From positions 1 through 64,000 of the forward strand of contig JAGTJM010000018.1 in the NCBI GenBank assembly GCA_020747015.1: a stretch of DNA of 64,000 nucleotides, given 5' to 3'. The notes under the pieces are model-generated. The model saw nothing but the letters and a program-made list of their open reading frames with translations. It ran no database searches and was not told the origin of the DNA. Shown piece by piece: positions 23,167 to 34,566 of the stretch. The stretch's first letter is position 1. Each line of letters opens with the position of its first letter. This stretch comes from Pyrenochaeta sp. MPI-SDFR-AT-0127. Taxonomy: Eukaryota > Ascomycota > Dothideomycetes > Pleosporales > Cucurbitariaceae. Position numbers and translations under genes: made by a program.

Positions 23167-26100
23167 AGCTGAATGAGGAGGCGAGAGCAGTATATATCTA
23201 AGCTGGAGGCGATGGGGCCAGGCAGGATCAGAGGCTCAAGTGGAGAAGCGGACAAGGTGAGCTAGACGTTCCAGATCCGGTGGTACGGCAGACGGCTATG
23301 AGCTAGGGATCATGTCTTGGACAAGTCGGCGTAGTTTCCATGGAAATATGATAGGCACCCGGAGGACGGAGAGATGAATTAAGAACCAGTGGTCAGGGGA
23401 GCGAATGAGCAAATGGTGTGTAGTAGGCCAGAATGGGAATAAGAGCCGTTCCAAAACAGGGTGCATGCAACAAATGTAGAGAGTATGTGCTGCGCCCGGA
23501 TGTGTTTGTGGAGGGAGATGTAAATATCTGCGGGCTGTGCCTGAGCCAACCCCGAACGAGGAGCGTACTCGAGGGAGCCGTTTTAGAGGGGGACAAGGGA
23601 ATTAGACGCTGCAAGCCCGAATGCACTAGGTGGGAACATGAGGCTTGCCAGGGGGGGGACGCCAAAGGCAGTGCATTGGCCGATCTTAGAGCATGTCGAA
23701 AAGCTTGAGCCCACGGGCATGGCGGCGGGCGTGCAACCGAACGGTTCTATGAGTGACACTGGGCGACGAGGCATCCGCGCACCATAATTGGTATGACGAC
23801 TAGGATTGTGAGTGGACAGCAAAGCAGGACACCGCAACGCCAGGCTGCGGACCGTTCCCGCCTCAAACCGCCCTCGAGCACAAACGCGGCACTTGTTACT
23901 AAGAGCAGCGTGGCTTGGGGGAGAGGGATGGTGAGGGTGGAGGACCCGAAATAGCGACTCGCGTGAAGCATGGGCCGTGCTCAGCCCTCCTGCAACGGCG
24001 CACCATTTGCTGCCGCTTACACTAAACACGCAGGACAACTTTGTGTCATAACGACGACATGCGATGCGCGCTCGAGGACAGAGAGACGGCGAGTACTTTT
24101 GCTTGGAGGGCGGGGAGGTGGTGGAGCCACAGGAATTTGGGGGTCCTGTCTTTGATGCCCTTCCCCCTGGCGGCAGGTGAGGATAATGTCCGACAGTTTG
24201 CACACAGCCAAAAAAAAAAGGTGAGCCCATTGGTGGAGCAGCGAATTTGTCAGGTGCATACAGCGGCAGATGTGTAGTCTTGCTTGCCTGTACCATAGTA
24301 GTCTCGTCTGTAGCCCTACAGGGATTGCCATGCTCCGTGAGAAACCAGCGGCAAAGACTCTCTACTCGAGCGACGTGTCTTTTTGATCGCCGAAGAGCAC
24401 TCGTCAGTTGGTCGAGAAGCGACGAGTGTTTAGTGGCACACAAGATAGCTCTGTTGGCCTTTTTGGTGTGCTCATTCGTCGAGGAGCAAATATCCAGAGC
24501 GTAAGCTCGGTGGACAGACTCTCCGGGGCATCCCATGTAGCGTCCAAGTGTGGTCCCGTAGGCCCTGACCCTCTCTCCCAATCTCCACACAGACGGCCCT
24601 CTGCCCGCTATGGCCATAGGGCTGCTCGTGAGGCGGGAGGCCTGACATTTTTGCTAGCTTGCCCGCTCGCGCAAAGCTTGGGAACACGTCAACCAAGCTT
24701 TCCTCAGCCCTTCAAGGCTCAGGCGCAAATGAAACGCAACAGACACCCAACGGCGCGCTCTCTTGCATGAATCGATATTTGCAAAGTCCAGTCAGATGGG
24801 AACTGATGAGGCTCGAGGGCGCTCTCCCCGGCACACGCACGACGACTGCAGCACGCACGTCACAAGGCTTCACCGGTTTGCAGGGCTCAAGCTCCTGCAG
24901 CTGCGAAATGGGGGGTTCTGCAATCGCCGAAGCCCTGAAGCGGAAGGGATGAGCCGGAAGAAGACGCCCTCAGATTAACGACAGTGTCTGGCTGCACATG
25001 GCACAAAAGCCTCTGTTGGACGTTTGGGCGGATGGCGAGCCTTGCTTCCCAGACGGTCGGGATAGCGCGGCCCTGGCCGTCGTCTGTTTGATAGTCGGCC
25101 CAGCTCCTCCGCAACCGAGACGCTGGATGATTGCAGAAGAAGATCCCCAGCAAGCCCGTCTGACATGGTGCAAGCGAATTGCAATCCGCGGAGAGGGCGC
25201 CACAGAGTCAGGCGATTGACGACGGGCGCGTAATCCAGGGTGCGCTTGCGCTGACCACCACGGATGCACTCATTCCACTCGCGTCGGATTGCCCACGCAC
25301 ACATACAGTTTGATGCTGGGCCAATGCGACTTTGACAAACCCCAAGAAAGGGACCGTCGCTCTGATTGGCGCAGGAACCATACCATTTGCTCGTTTGGCT
25401 CAAGCGGCGAGGGTCCTGGTGAATATTTGTGCAAGGCTGTCGGCACCAACATCGCCTTTTTTTGCCCCTTCAAGTCTAGCTGTGCTGGCGAAACGGAATT
25501 GCGACTTGCTGCGCGCATTGCGGATTATGCCTTCACGTTTGAGAAACGCCTTTTGCGGCTGCCCATGGTGAGAACCCAAACCAACGTACAGGTACCCGAG
25601 TAGATTGAGCGCAGGCTTTCGTCGGCGAGAAGCGATATAGCCGGTCATCACGCAGCTCGCAGCACACGTCCGCCTGGACAGGGGATGCCGCCCGGCACGT
25701 GTGGGAGAGGGTGTCTTGATGGGACGTGGGAGATGCGGGCCCAGGGAGGATGCAGAACCTTGCTGCCATGGTGCTTCACCTGCATCCTTGGTCACGTTTG
25801 TGGCAAGGGCAACACCAGAGCCTGATCATGTCTTGGTGACAGCCGTCATGGTCTGAGACATGACCCGTCCAGACGCAGCGCGCTCTGCCAGCGGATCGGT
25901 GGTGCCGGCTGCGCAAGGCTAGACAGACGATGTGTGCTCGTCTCTCACCAGTGTCGCTTCTCGTCCGGCTAGCGTGGTGTAGAGGATGGGAACCGTCCGA
26001 CTTCGCTCCCAGTCGCTCTCCTTGCCCGGGCATCATGGTGGGTCAGAGACTGAGACATGAGGTTCGAGAGCGTGTGCCGTCCCGCGATTGCCCACAGCGT

Positions 26101-28602
26101 CTAGCCCACTCTGTTGCTGGCGTCTGCGCGGCGATCTGCGCCGAGGAACTCCCGACCTTGCGCGATGCTGAAAGATGGGGGTTTTTTGTTTTGTCCATCA
26201 ATCACGGCCCGCCTGATCCCATGCATTTGGCCAGACAATGACCTTCCTCTTTGGCTCCCAGCACTCACTTGCTCGACGGCGGTCGGCATTCCCGCAGACT
26301 GGTCGCTGGGAGGAGACAGCAAGCAGGATCGCATGGGACATGAAAGATCCAAGAGCTTAGCCCAGGGCCTTCTTCATCCTGCAGCGAGCTGCACGCCGCA
26401 ATGGGCATGGCTTCATCTCGAGAGACAATCTGCTTTCACCGAAAGGGACCCACCCAACATCATTGGGCCAAGCAAACAAACTGCAACCCTCCCCCCGGGC
26501 GCATTCGGACATTCACGTCGCCAGACTTTTCAGGCATGTCAGGCAGCCAGCACAGCAGGGCTCGACCATTTCATCGACAGTCGCTCATCTTGTCCAGCCT
26601 CTTTCCCCAATCAAGGGCCGTGTTTTTTTGCGGGGGCCCATGTGCTCACCGCGATGGCGTCCCAGACAGGGCTAGTGGGTTGTTCCTTCCCGCTGCTAAA
26701 CTTAGGTCATCACATGTCCCGAGCGCCGCTTCCTCTTTGCCCCGGTGGCTCCTGCCCCCTCGGCTAAAGCTGCATGAGGCTGAAGCAAACACCAGCACCA
26801 GGACAGAGTCCCGCACCCAGAGAGTCTGCCTCGCCAAAACCGTCATGGCTTCAGGCTTCATTGGCCCTGTCTGCTCCATGACGGCATTCTGCTCCATTGC
26901 AATCTACGCCTGAATCCCGATCGAAATGCTGAAACGTCCGACGGCGCGGTCCATCGTGCCAATCACCCAACATCGTGCCATCACAGCTCACCTTCGCCCT
27001 GGTTGGCTTAGTTCGTCCGCCTTGCCCGAAATAAACGGCCTCCATCTTCGCAATGCCGTCAGTTTCTCGGCCCTGTGTGATCCTCATCTCGTCCTCCAAG
27101 GGACTGTGCCGAGTTTGCCGACATGTTTCTGCACATCGCTGCTCGTCGCCGTCTTGCACATGACGCGCTCTTTCTCACGCACGTGCCTAACGCGAGGCTA
27201 TCCAAATAACTTAACCCTCACCAGGGCTGAGTAATCCCCCTCCAACACCCGAAGACCTTGTAAGCGCCGCCGAGAAAGCCACCACGCAACCGGCACACTC
27301 AGCTCAGCACCCTAATCTTCCTCCGTCAATCCACATCGCAGAATCGCAAGACGTGCTCAGCCCTACCACACCCTCTATTTCGAAACCTCGTGTGGTAGTG
27401 GCACTGCCTTTCTGTTCCAAATTTGCACCCCTCTTTCCCACACGTGCAACGTGACAGAGCAATACTCAGCTCGCTAACATCCTTTGAGTTACTCGATCGT
27501 CTTTACTTGTCTGCTCCTCTACCAGTCGTTCATTTACCGCCGTGCTACTGCAGCTTATTGTCCATCTTTGCACTAACCCAGTCTCAACGCCTCCCCGAAC
27601 GGCTGCCGAGCCCTCGCTTTCTCTAACAAACGCTTCGCCTGCATATCCTGAGGTAGCAGCTTGCGAGCTCCTGTCACCCCTGCGTCACACGGAAATCGTG
27701 TTTCGGGCTTCATCGTGGCGCTGCGTTTCGGCGCTTAGGTGAATAGCCGGCCAGGCCTTGATGCGAGGATCAGTGTTGGAAGATGAGACACTATTTGAAG
27801 GTCCAACGCTCGCTGGCAACGGTCGCAGATCTGGTCGTCAGGCGGACTGCGAAAGTTTGCTTGCCGGCTGCGCATCGACTCGAGGTAATGATATCCATGC
27901 TAACACAGTCTCCGCGATTGCAGGGCATTCGGTCCTTTGACAATTGGAGTGGTTTGGCATGGCTGTGCCGTTGATCGATCCAAGGCCGTCAGGACTTTGA
28001 GCGTCCAGAGCATGCCCCTTCCTCGTCGTTTTTGTTGTCCTGATCGGTCTTCCCCTCCCTACAGCATGTCGGATGCATCCAGTCTTAAGTCCCATTGAAG
28101 CTGATGCCATTGCTTGCCTAAGGCATGTCTACACCATAATTGATCACCCAAGATTCTTCAAAGGAAGATTACTACCGAAAACACTTACGACATGAGTATT
28201 CTCTGTACTCTATCATGGCTGACATAGTTGCTTAACGTCGACGTCTTTCATAACCGCCTTGCAAGCTGGCCATCAGGCATCCAGTCTTCATCACTCTTAC
28301 ATATCCGCTTTTTTTTTTGCCATTCGCATTGTCGAAGCATACTGGGCATCGCCCTGGTTGGACAACGTTGTGCTGCGATTCCAAGGCAATGATGAGCTAC
28401 AACATTGGGCAGCGGCTGTACTCGCTCAAAGGAGTAGAATATCACAATACTGTCTGTCGCGTATAGTTCGCCGCTCTGGTCCGCTGATATCGAGTCTGAA
28501 TATAGCCGCCAAAGGGGCGATTGTTAGGCATTACATTTCGAGCTTTTCATCATGAAAGTTATATTTACTGCTATATTTACGAGCATTGTGCCGCTGTCTA
28601 AT
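23167..28602. other. GC-rich gene desert upstream of the transcription factor gene
   Basis: More than 5 kb without a supportable protein gene. From 23.2 to about 28.0 kb the sequence is GC-rich, so long chance frames occur (for example 23583-24617 minus, 344 residues), but they are His/Pro/Ser/Arg-rich, lack domains and compete with open frames on both strands. Pyrimidine-rich tracts at about 27240-27560 resemble a fungal promoter or 5' leader pointing to the right. No matching coding sequence follows, since the region becomes degraded and AT-rich from about 28.1 kb. Candidate contents are long 5' leaders, non-coding transcripts, or the promoter of a lost gene. Confidence 0.4.
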
Positions 28603-28721
28603 ACATACGACCATAGGACACTGAAACCAGCGCTTCCCGTTCGCTCAGCGGTACTTAAGCAGTGTACCGGCGGATTAGTAGTTAGGTGGGTGACCACTAG
28701 CGAATCCCCGCTGTTATATGT
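28603..28721 (+). rRNA. 5S ribosomal RNA gene (possibly RIP-mutated copy)
   Basis: The sequence begins ACATACGACCATAGGACACT and ends CGCTGTTATATG before a T run. It carries the internal blocks of fungal 5S rRNA in order: CGCTTCCCGTTCGCTCAGCG, TACTTAAGCAGTGTACCGGC, GGATTAGTAGTTAGGTGGG and TGACCACTAGCGAATCCCCG. Length is close to the expected 119-120 bases. Compared with the fungal consensus as I remember it, several differences are TG-to-TA or CA-to-TA changes (GTTAGG for GTTGGG, CACTAG for CACCAG, TTATATG for TTGTATG), the RIP pattern, so this copy may be inactive. In filamentous ascomycetes 5S genes are dispersed and transcribed by RNA polymerase III. Confidence 0.87.
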
Positions 28722-28727
28722 TTTTTT
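28721..28727 (+). terminator. RNA polymerase III T-run terminator of the 5S gene
   Basis: Seven T residues directly follow the 5S 3' end, the standard stop signal for RNA polymerase III. Confidence 0.7.
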
Positions 28728-29050
28728 GCCTTCTGAATGTCCCTTTCTAATATTTCACGATCATAACATAGTTATTACTAAGTTAGTAAGGCATGTTATA
28801 GTCTAGTATTTTGAAGGTTAAGAGTTTATCTCTATATTATACATATTTTAGGGTAACTTTATTAACTACTTTAAGACTAACTAAAGCGTTCCGACCCCGC
28901 CTTAATAATTAGTATAGAGATTTTAGCAATTAATACCATACATATAACTGCGGATACCTGTATTTATACTTCTACTACTATAGTACTATTTTCTAACATT
29001 TTAATATATCTTAGAACTCGTTATATAATTTGATCTACCCTCAAAGCACT
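28728..29050. other. Strongly AT-rich RIP-like segment
   Basis: About 320 bases dominated by A and T, with many TA dinucleotides and no open frame. It lies between the 5S copy and the dehydrogenase relic and looks like heavily RIP-mutated repeat sequence whose parent cannot be named. Confidence 0.5.
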
Positions 29051-29448
29051 ATGCCCTTATACTCAAAAATCAAGAGCCTGGTTTTCGAGTCAAATTTCTT
29101 GACAAACCATAACCAGAGCTTGGCAGTGTTATTGTCCGTATTGCTGCGGCCGCAATTGTACCCTACCACCGCGATGTATATGGTGGAAAGCGCCAGCTAA
29201 TGTATCCTATACCGCTAGTTGGCGGGTTCAGTGCTATCGGTCGTGTCGCTGCCGTTGGTTCGGACGCAACGGCATTGAAGTCAGGACAATTGATTTACAT
29301 CGACTGCGTTATACACGCACGGGATAATCCTTATACTACTTTCTGTCATCTGTCCGTGCACTTGAACTCCCTTAACCCTTTAGCTATTTCCATATATGGG
29401 CCCACCGAGGAGAGGAACAGGATTCTAACGTTCTCACCACTTTTATAG
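29051..29448 (+). pseudogene. Truncated zinc-type alcohol dehydrogenase / quinone oxidoreductase
   Basis: The start (29051) reads MPLYSKIKSLVFESNF. A frame change then leads, after an in-frame TAA, into ELGSVIVRIAAAAIVPYHRD, the conserved N-terminal GroES-like region of medium-chain dehydrogenases. This is followed by YPIPLVGGFSAIGRVAAVGS and SGQLIYIDCVIHARDNP. Homology ends at about 29340, so the nucleotide-binding half is missing; the frame closes at 29448. A frameshift, a CAA-to-TAA-type stop and truncation make it a relic. Neighbouring RIP-like sequence and the 5S copy suggest a repeat-associated site. Confidence 0.7.
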
Positions 29449-30629
29449 CCCACATCAAGTAGCCTATGGTTGCCACCAAAGCTTTCTCGTATGGGAACTA
29501 AAAAGATAAGGCATGGTAGCGAAAATCTCCGCAATCTTCCTCGCATTGTCTCAGTCCCCATGTCTCTTGAACTCATTAACTCTTTCATTATGGCAGTTTT
29601 CAAGCTCTTGCCTTCGGGCAATAGTGAAGTGGCTTTGCTCCTCTGCCCATCGTTAAGAAAGAACCGCACGATTAACATCGCAAGCCACAATCTCACAGCA
29701 CGCGGGTTCCGGCACCTCCACTCCCGTCCAACATGATCAATAGCCTCGATTCCTCGATTCCTTAATCCTTCGGGAGCGCCTGTTTGTCGAGAGCTTTTGT
29801 CTCCTATAGAAGCTCTGAGAAGCCTTCAATTTTGATGTCTGGAGTCTGCTAGGCTACACACATCGCGACAAGGCAACCCATAGACTCCTGCAGTTCACCG
29901 CACATTATGTCTTAATCAGGCTTAATGCGCTTAAGCCTCTACAATCAACATGTTTTGAGGGAGAAGGCCAGTGTTGCATAATTTGAAACGCATCACATTG
30001 GACGCAGGAACAAGCCACATCTGCTGCTCAACGCTGTTGTCCAGATAACTGAAATACTTTCAGCAGTCAAGACACTGTTCCAAAAGATTCTATAGCAATG
30101 AAAGTGTGCTTTCTGTCTCCCACGCCCTGCTTGAAGTCTGGCGCTGCTGTACCAAAGTTTCAAGGCTAAATGAGCCTTTAGAACGTCCTGCTGAACGTAT
30201 GACACCCCGGCTCATGCGAAGCTTGTCTACCACATTGAATTAACGGGAAAACAGTACTTAAAAAGGACAATGATGAATTGTCATAATTCAATGCTAGTTC
30301 CATGAAGATTGAATGGGATGAAAATACTTAGAACAGGCAGTTTCAACAATGGTATGAGTAGACAACCTGCGATCACTCAAGTAACCAATCCGCTGCTAGT
30401 TCTGCACTACTAGTTGGAATGTAGTACGTGGAGTCTATGCCCTGACTGCAAAAATCAGTGTTGTATTTCAATCAGAAGAGCTGGAGCCTGGATTAGAAAG
30501 AAAAACACTCTTCGGTTGAGTTGGCCAGAAGACTAAATTCTCTGTTGATTGCGTGAAATTCACACTAGATACGATCAAACTTGGACTTATGATGCAAAAT
30601 TAAACAGAATGAAAGAAGAGGACTCAAGA
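29449..30629. other. Intergenic region without recognisable genes
   Basis: About 1.2 kb. An 88-residue frame at 29470-29736 follows the dehydrogenase relic but does not resemble the missing half of that enzyme. The remainder is AT-rich with no motif seen. Confidence 0.4.
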
Positions 30630-32056
30630 TCATTCTTCATCTGCCGGGTCTTTTGTGGGCGGTGGTGGCGCACCACGTCTCCGTCGCAGATGCACTCTCA
30701 ACCCATCTGATCTCGCATAAACTCTATCGCACCCAGTTACAGGGCACGGAAACTTAGCTTTTGTTCTACCTGAACGCGTGCATGCCTGCGACTTGAGATG
30801 CCTTGTGAGGTTACCTAGAGCGTGCACTCCGGTCAAGATGGTTCCGCACCGATGTGGACATGGCACCGCGTAATCAGCATGGGATAGTCTTTCTTCGACT
30901 GGCACTGCGAGACTTTCATAGTCTTCCATATCATACGAGCGATTTCTTGGAACCGAGTCCCCTCCTCCATCTGAGGCATCCCAAAACTGAGAACCTTGGG
31001 ACAAGCAGCTAGATAGCTGTGTATATGGTCCTTGCTGACTCTACTGACGTTGACTATCAGTGACTCTGCCAGACTTTGGGGAATTGAAGACTCACGTCAT
31101 CTTCACAAGGCGTGGTGTGATCTGACGAATAACCTGAAGGTCGACCGTAGTCGTTATCCTCGAAAGGACCATCCCAAGCGGGTCCGAGTCTGAGGCTCTC
31201 GCTATGTTTGTGAGATATTCTTTCATAATCTATCGAGTGGTTAGGCTCCTTGTATATCCGATGGATCGCCATAGGCGATACCGCTGCTCGAGTTGTTGAA
31301 AGATCCGAAGCTAAAAGTACCTCTTGGGGACGAGTCCGAGTACTTTGCGAAGGGAAGTAGACAGTGTGGTGTGCGTCCTGAGGCCCCATACTTGATACAG
31401 TAGCAATGGATTTAGGCGAAGGAAGTAAAAAATTATCTGGGATCTCTTTTTAGACGAGCGTGTGAGCATGTGAGTGGACGTACCCGCAGTCGAATTTGCC
31501 TCTGGGCCTGTGCTTAATTTAGTATACAGCGACGTCCATTGCTTGTCCGCGGCGCGACCTCTGCGCCCTTTCTGAGGTTCCGTTGAACAAAGTGTTCCAT
31601 GAGAAGTCTCGAACTCAGTCTGATCGATAGAATCCTTTTTACATGTAAGACACAGCTTCACATACTGCCCATGTGCACGATTTACGTGCCGTCGGACATC
31701 CGACATAGTCTGTGCGCTTAGCCCATTGCATGTGCCAGACTGATTGAGCCGGATTTCTTCTTGATAGATGGGACAGGCGAATGAGCCATCCCTATGTCTT
31801 GGAGACACATCGGAGGATTCAGTCGTCGGGCCCTATTCAATCAATGAGTGGTGTACGAATGAAGATATCAAGAAATACGAACTCCTTCATAGACTTCTAG
31901 CTGCAGATCATCCATGAGTGGACGCGAAATATCATCCCAGAGAAAAGAATCGTCGTGGTGCGCCTTAGGTTGTTGCTCACCGTCGGGCTCGAACCATGGT
32001 TCCGAGCTGACGTCAGGAAACCATTCTGAAAACTCTACCGACTGACTGGCATTCAT
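30630..32056 (-). CDS. Zinc-finger (C2H2-like) protein
   Basis: Four minus-strand exons, 32056-31883, 31832-31484, 31436-31096 and 31034-30630, encode 422 residues; all three introns (50, 47 and 61 bases) restore frame. An acidic N-terminus (EWFPDVSSEPWFEPDGE) precedes a Cys/His-rich region with VRRHVNRAHGQYVKLCLTC, a form common in Pleosporales proteins with finger pairs. The C-terminus holds CPHRCGTILTGVHALGNLTR followed by HLKSQAC, and then a classical-looking finger CPVTGCDRVYARSDGLRVHL. In this last finger the second zinc-binding His is missing: the sequence continues RRRRG. A nuclear DNA-binding role is plausible but unproven. The gene is flanked by an intact-looking 5S copy about 1.9 kb downstream and a degraded one about 0.7 kb upstream. 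Confidence 0.78.
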
Positions 32057-32099
32057 TTCTTATCAAATGAGAGACGTTATCAGTGATCCGAAGGATGGC

Positions 32100-32150
32100 G
32101 AGGGACGTTGTGAGGGACGTTGTGAGGGATCTTGATGGATGGTGAGGGAC
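32100..32150. repeat. GAGGGACGTTGT tandem repeats upstream of the zinc-finger gene
   Basis: GAGGGACGTTGT occurs at 32100-32111 and again at 32112-32123. A third, imperfect unit (GAGGGATCTTGA) follows at 32124-32135 and a partial one (GAGGGACGTCCC) near 32143. They begin about 45 bases upstream of the zinc-finger start codon, so they could be promoter elements or a simple slippage array. Confidence 0.75.
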
Positions 32151-32734
32151 GTCCCATAATAAGGGCGAACCGAATTATAAGGATATTGAATGTGATTCTA
32201 TTGGTTATTTTCCCGCAACTGGGCATATGAGCTGCAGAGATGCCGGGTTGCGGACTTGCTGCGTTGTTGCATTGGCGCGTTGCTGCGTTGTCGATTTGTC
32301 TCGTTGCCTTGTTTCTGAATAGTGTTTGCCTGACTAGACAACAGATTATCCAGAAGCTGGTCGTATGTTAAGCGATTGGACACCACTAAGTCTAGAGAAA
32401 TTCATTTCAGCATTTTATACCACCTTGGTCAAATGAACGTTCGCTTTGTCTAAGGATATCTTACTGCTAAAGTGTCGCTGACTGCAACTGGGTTGACCAG
32501 GACTGGTGTGATTGCATATGAAAAAGTGGCCATGTGGCTCTCTGAGAGCTCCTGCATGCACGATGTTTTGGAAGAGGCGGTGTAAGCCTTGTGATGGCTT
32601 CATCTCACAGTATCGAAGAACACCCTCGAACCTCCATAACAACACTTCATTTGCCACCATAATGCTATGATTCTGTAGAAGTGCGCCTGAACCGGCATTA
32701 TGTCGGTAGCTTCAGACTTGATCCATGTCGAGGG

Positions 32735-32815
32735 CTCTATCTCCTACTGCCCTTGAGCACTATAACGGCGGATAAGAGCTAGATGAGTAACTAATAGGGA
32801 TCCCATTGTTGTATG
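32735..32815 (+). pseudogene. Degraded 5S rRNA relic
   Basis: The 3' part keeps the spacing of 5S rRNA. GAGCACTATAACGGCGGATA aligns with AAGCAGTGTACCGGCGGATT of the copy at 28603. Then TAGATGAGTAACTAATAGGGA aligns with TGGGTGGGTGACCACCAGCGA of the consensus, and it ends ATTGTTGTATG. Most mismatches are G-to-A or C-to-T, as RIP would leave. The 5' half is barely recognisable and there is no T-run terminator, so it is not a working gene. Manual alignment only. Confidence 0.5.
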
Positions 32816-34566
32816 TGTTGGCTGAGTATTGGTCTATTTTTTCAAGTCCACTAATGTGGTTTTCACATGATCTCTAGTCTCAAGGTGTCTCCACTGAGGT
32901 GCGTTATACGATGGCTTCAAGATTAAGGAGAATTCACACCATATTCCTAGTACAGTGGAGACTAGGTTTCTCTGCAGCTTGTATTAGACTGTACTGCAGG
33001 TAGTTCTCTCTTTGCTTCATACAACACGAAAATTCGTCCGTTATATGAAAGTGGCGTGTCACAGTTGTGGGGAAGATAGACCCTACAGATTACATATGTA
33101 CTTTCGGGTGTTGCGAATGCGACATCGTACCACAGCTTGGAGAGTTAGTTAAAAATCAGCGCCGTGAGTGCACCTTGACCAACCAAACTAGTTTTTTACA
33201 TAAAACATGATATAGTCACGGATATAATAAATTGATTGCTGACCATTTTTGAAGCTCGAATGCAACTGTTCACTCTTCATCAAACGTTTCAAGCCTAGGG
33301 GGAGGACTTGTGCATGTACAGCGCAAATGAGATGCGGGACAAACCCGTAAGGCCAACTAAGTCTATATGATGAATAAGAATACAACAAGAAATATATGGG
33401 AGCTCAAGCAAAACGGGACACACAAAACACAGACAGGATATACTCTTGAAGATTGAAATGCTATGTCGTAGGAAATCCAGATATATTACCCTACCATTTG
33501 TCCTGCATTACATGCAGATAAGAAGACCTTGACGGTGGCTAGACACATGGTTGGTTTGAACGTGGCGTGCAATAGGCTGCGTGAGGAAATGCACAGAAAG
33601 GATAATCTCGAAAAGTATTATATGCGATGAGCAAGATTCTATCAAACCCAACTCGGCTCACCTGAGAAATCCGTTAGATTTACGTATTCCATAATAAACG
33701 AGCTTCATTCTAGCTCCATGATGTATCAGTGTAAATCCTGGCACAAATCTCAAGCGTAGAAAATACCTCAATGCGGTGCGAGGACTAACCCTAGTTTGGG
33801 CTAGACATGAAGCTAATTATTAAGGTAGATATCGAGGGACGATTTGAGGATATTAAAGAGTTAGATAAATAAAGAGACATTGAAAGGGTTAAATAGCAGT
33901 ACTATCAAACTTCGCACAATCTATAGTAACCCAAATGCAGTAAGTCAAGCAGTCGGTATTGAGCAGTGCGTTTTTCGGAATCTTGTTGTAAGCTGCTCGC
34001 TTGTACCTCGCTCCGCAATGAGCTATATATTGAGGCAAGTATACCTGAAAGGTGAAAGTAGTGGCTGTGAAGTAGCCCCATTATATTAGACTAGCAATTA
34101 CGGGCTCTTCGTGAAACTTTCACAGCTCTGTACTACTATTGCGATTTGCGCTCGTTTAAACTTGACATGTACGCGCGCCTCCGAAGTAACACCGCATTTA
34201 CTTCGTACAAACCCGGTGTTCGTCCGCGCTCAGACCCACGGTTTGGAATTCACCCGGACTTTAGGTTTTCGTCCAGCTCATATAGCGTCTGCCTATTACT
34301 GGCAATCTTCGATTGGATAGGTTCATAGCATACCTCCAATCTTGTCCGCGCAACGAGCTGAGGTGTAACCAGTCGGCGAAAAGTTCTGAGCTTCGGTCGA
34401 AAGCTAGGATGCTTCGGCAACTTATGTCTGCCTACTTAATTTATGATATCCCTCATGTGAAGCATATTAACTTTTCTCTCCATCAAAACTACACCACCGA
34501 GACCGTGCCTTACAAACAAAACCGCAATATACCCGAACCGCGCGTTCCGCATCATCCGCTACAACA

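Larger units (their letters stand above)
32057..34566. other. Intergenic region with repeats and a 5S relic
   Basis: About 2.5 kb without a protein gene. It contains the 12-base tandem repeats at 32100-32135, GTTGC-rich sequence at 32240-32310 and a degraded 5S-like stretch at 32735-32815. The rest is AT-rich, and the last 400 bases presumably hold the promoter of the short-chain dehydrogenase. Confidence 0.45.

Noticed and set aside
23583..24617. 344-residue minus-strand open frame
   Set aside because: Lies in GC-rich sequence where stops are rare; it is Ser/His/Pro/Arg-rich, has no domain, and overlaps several other open frames.
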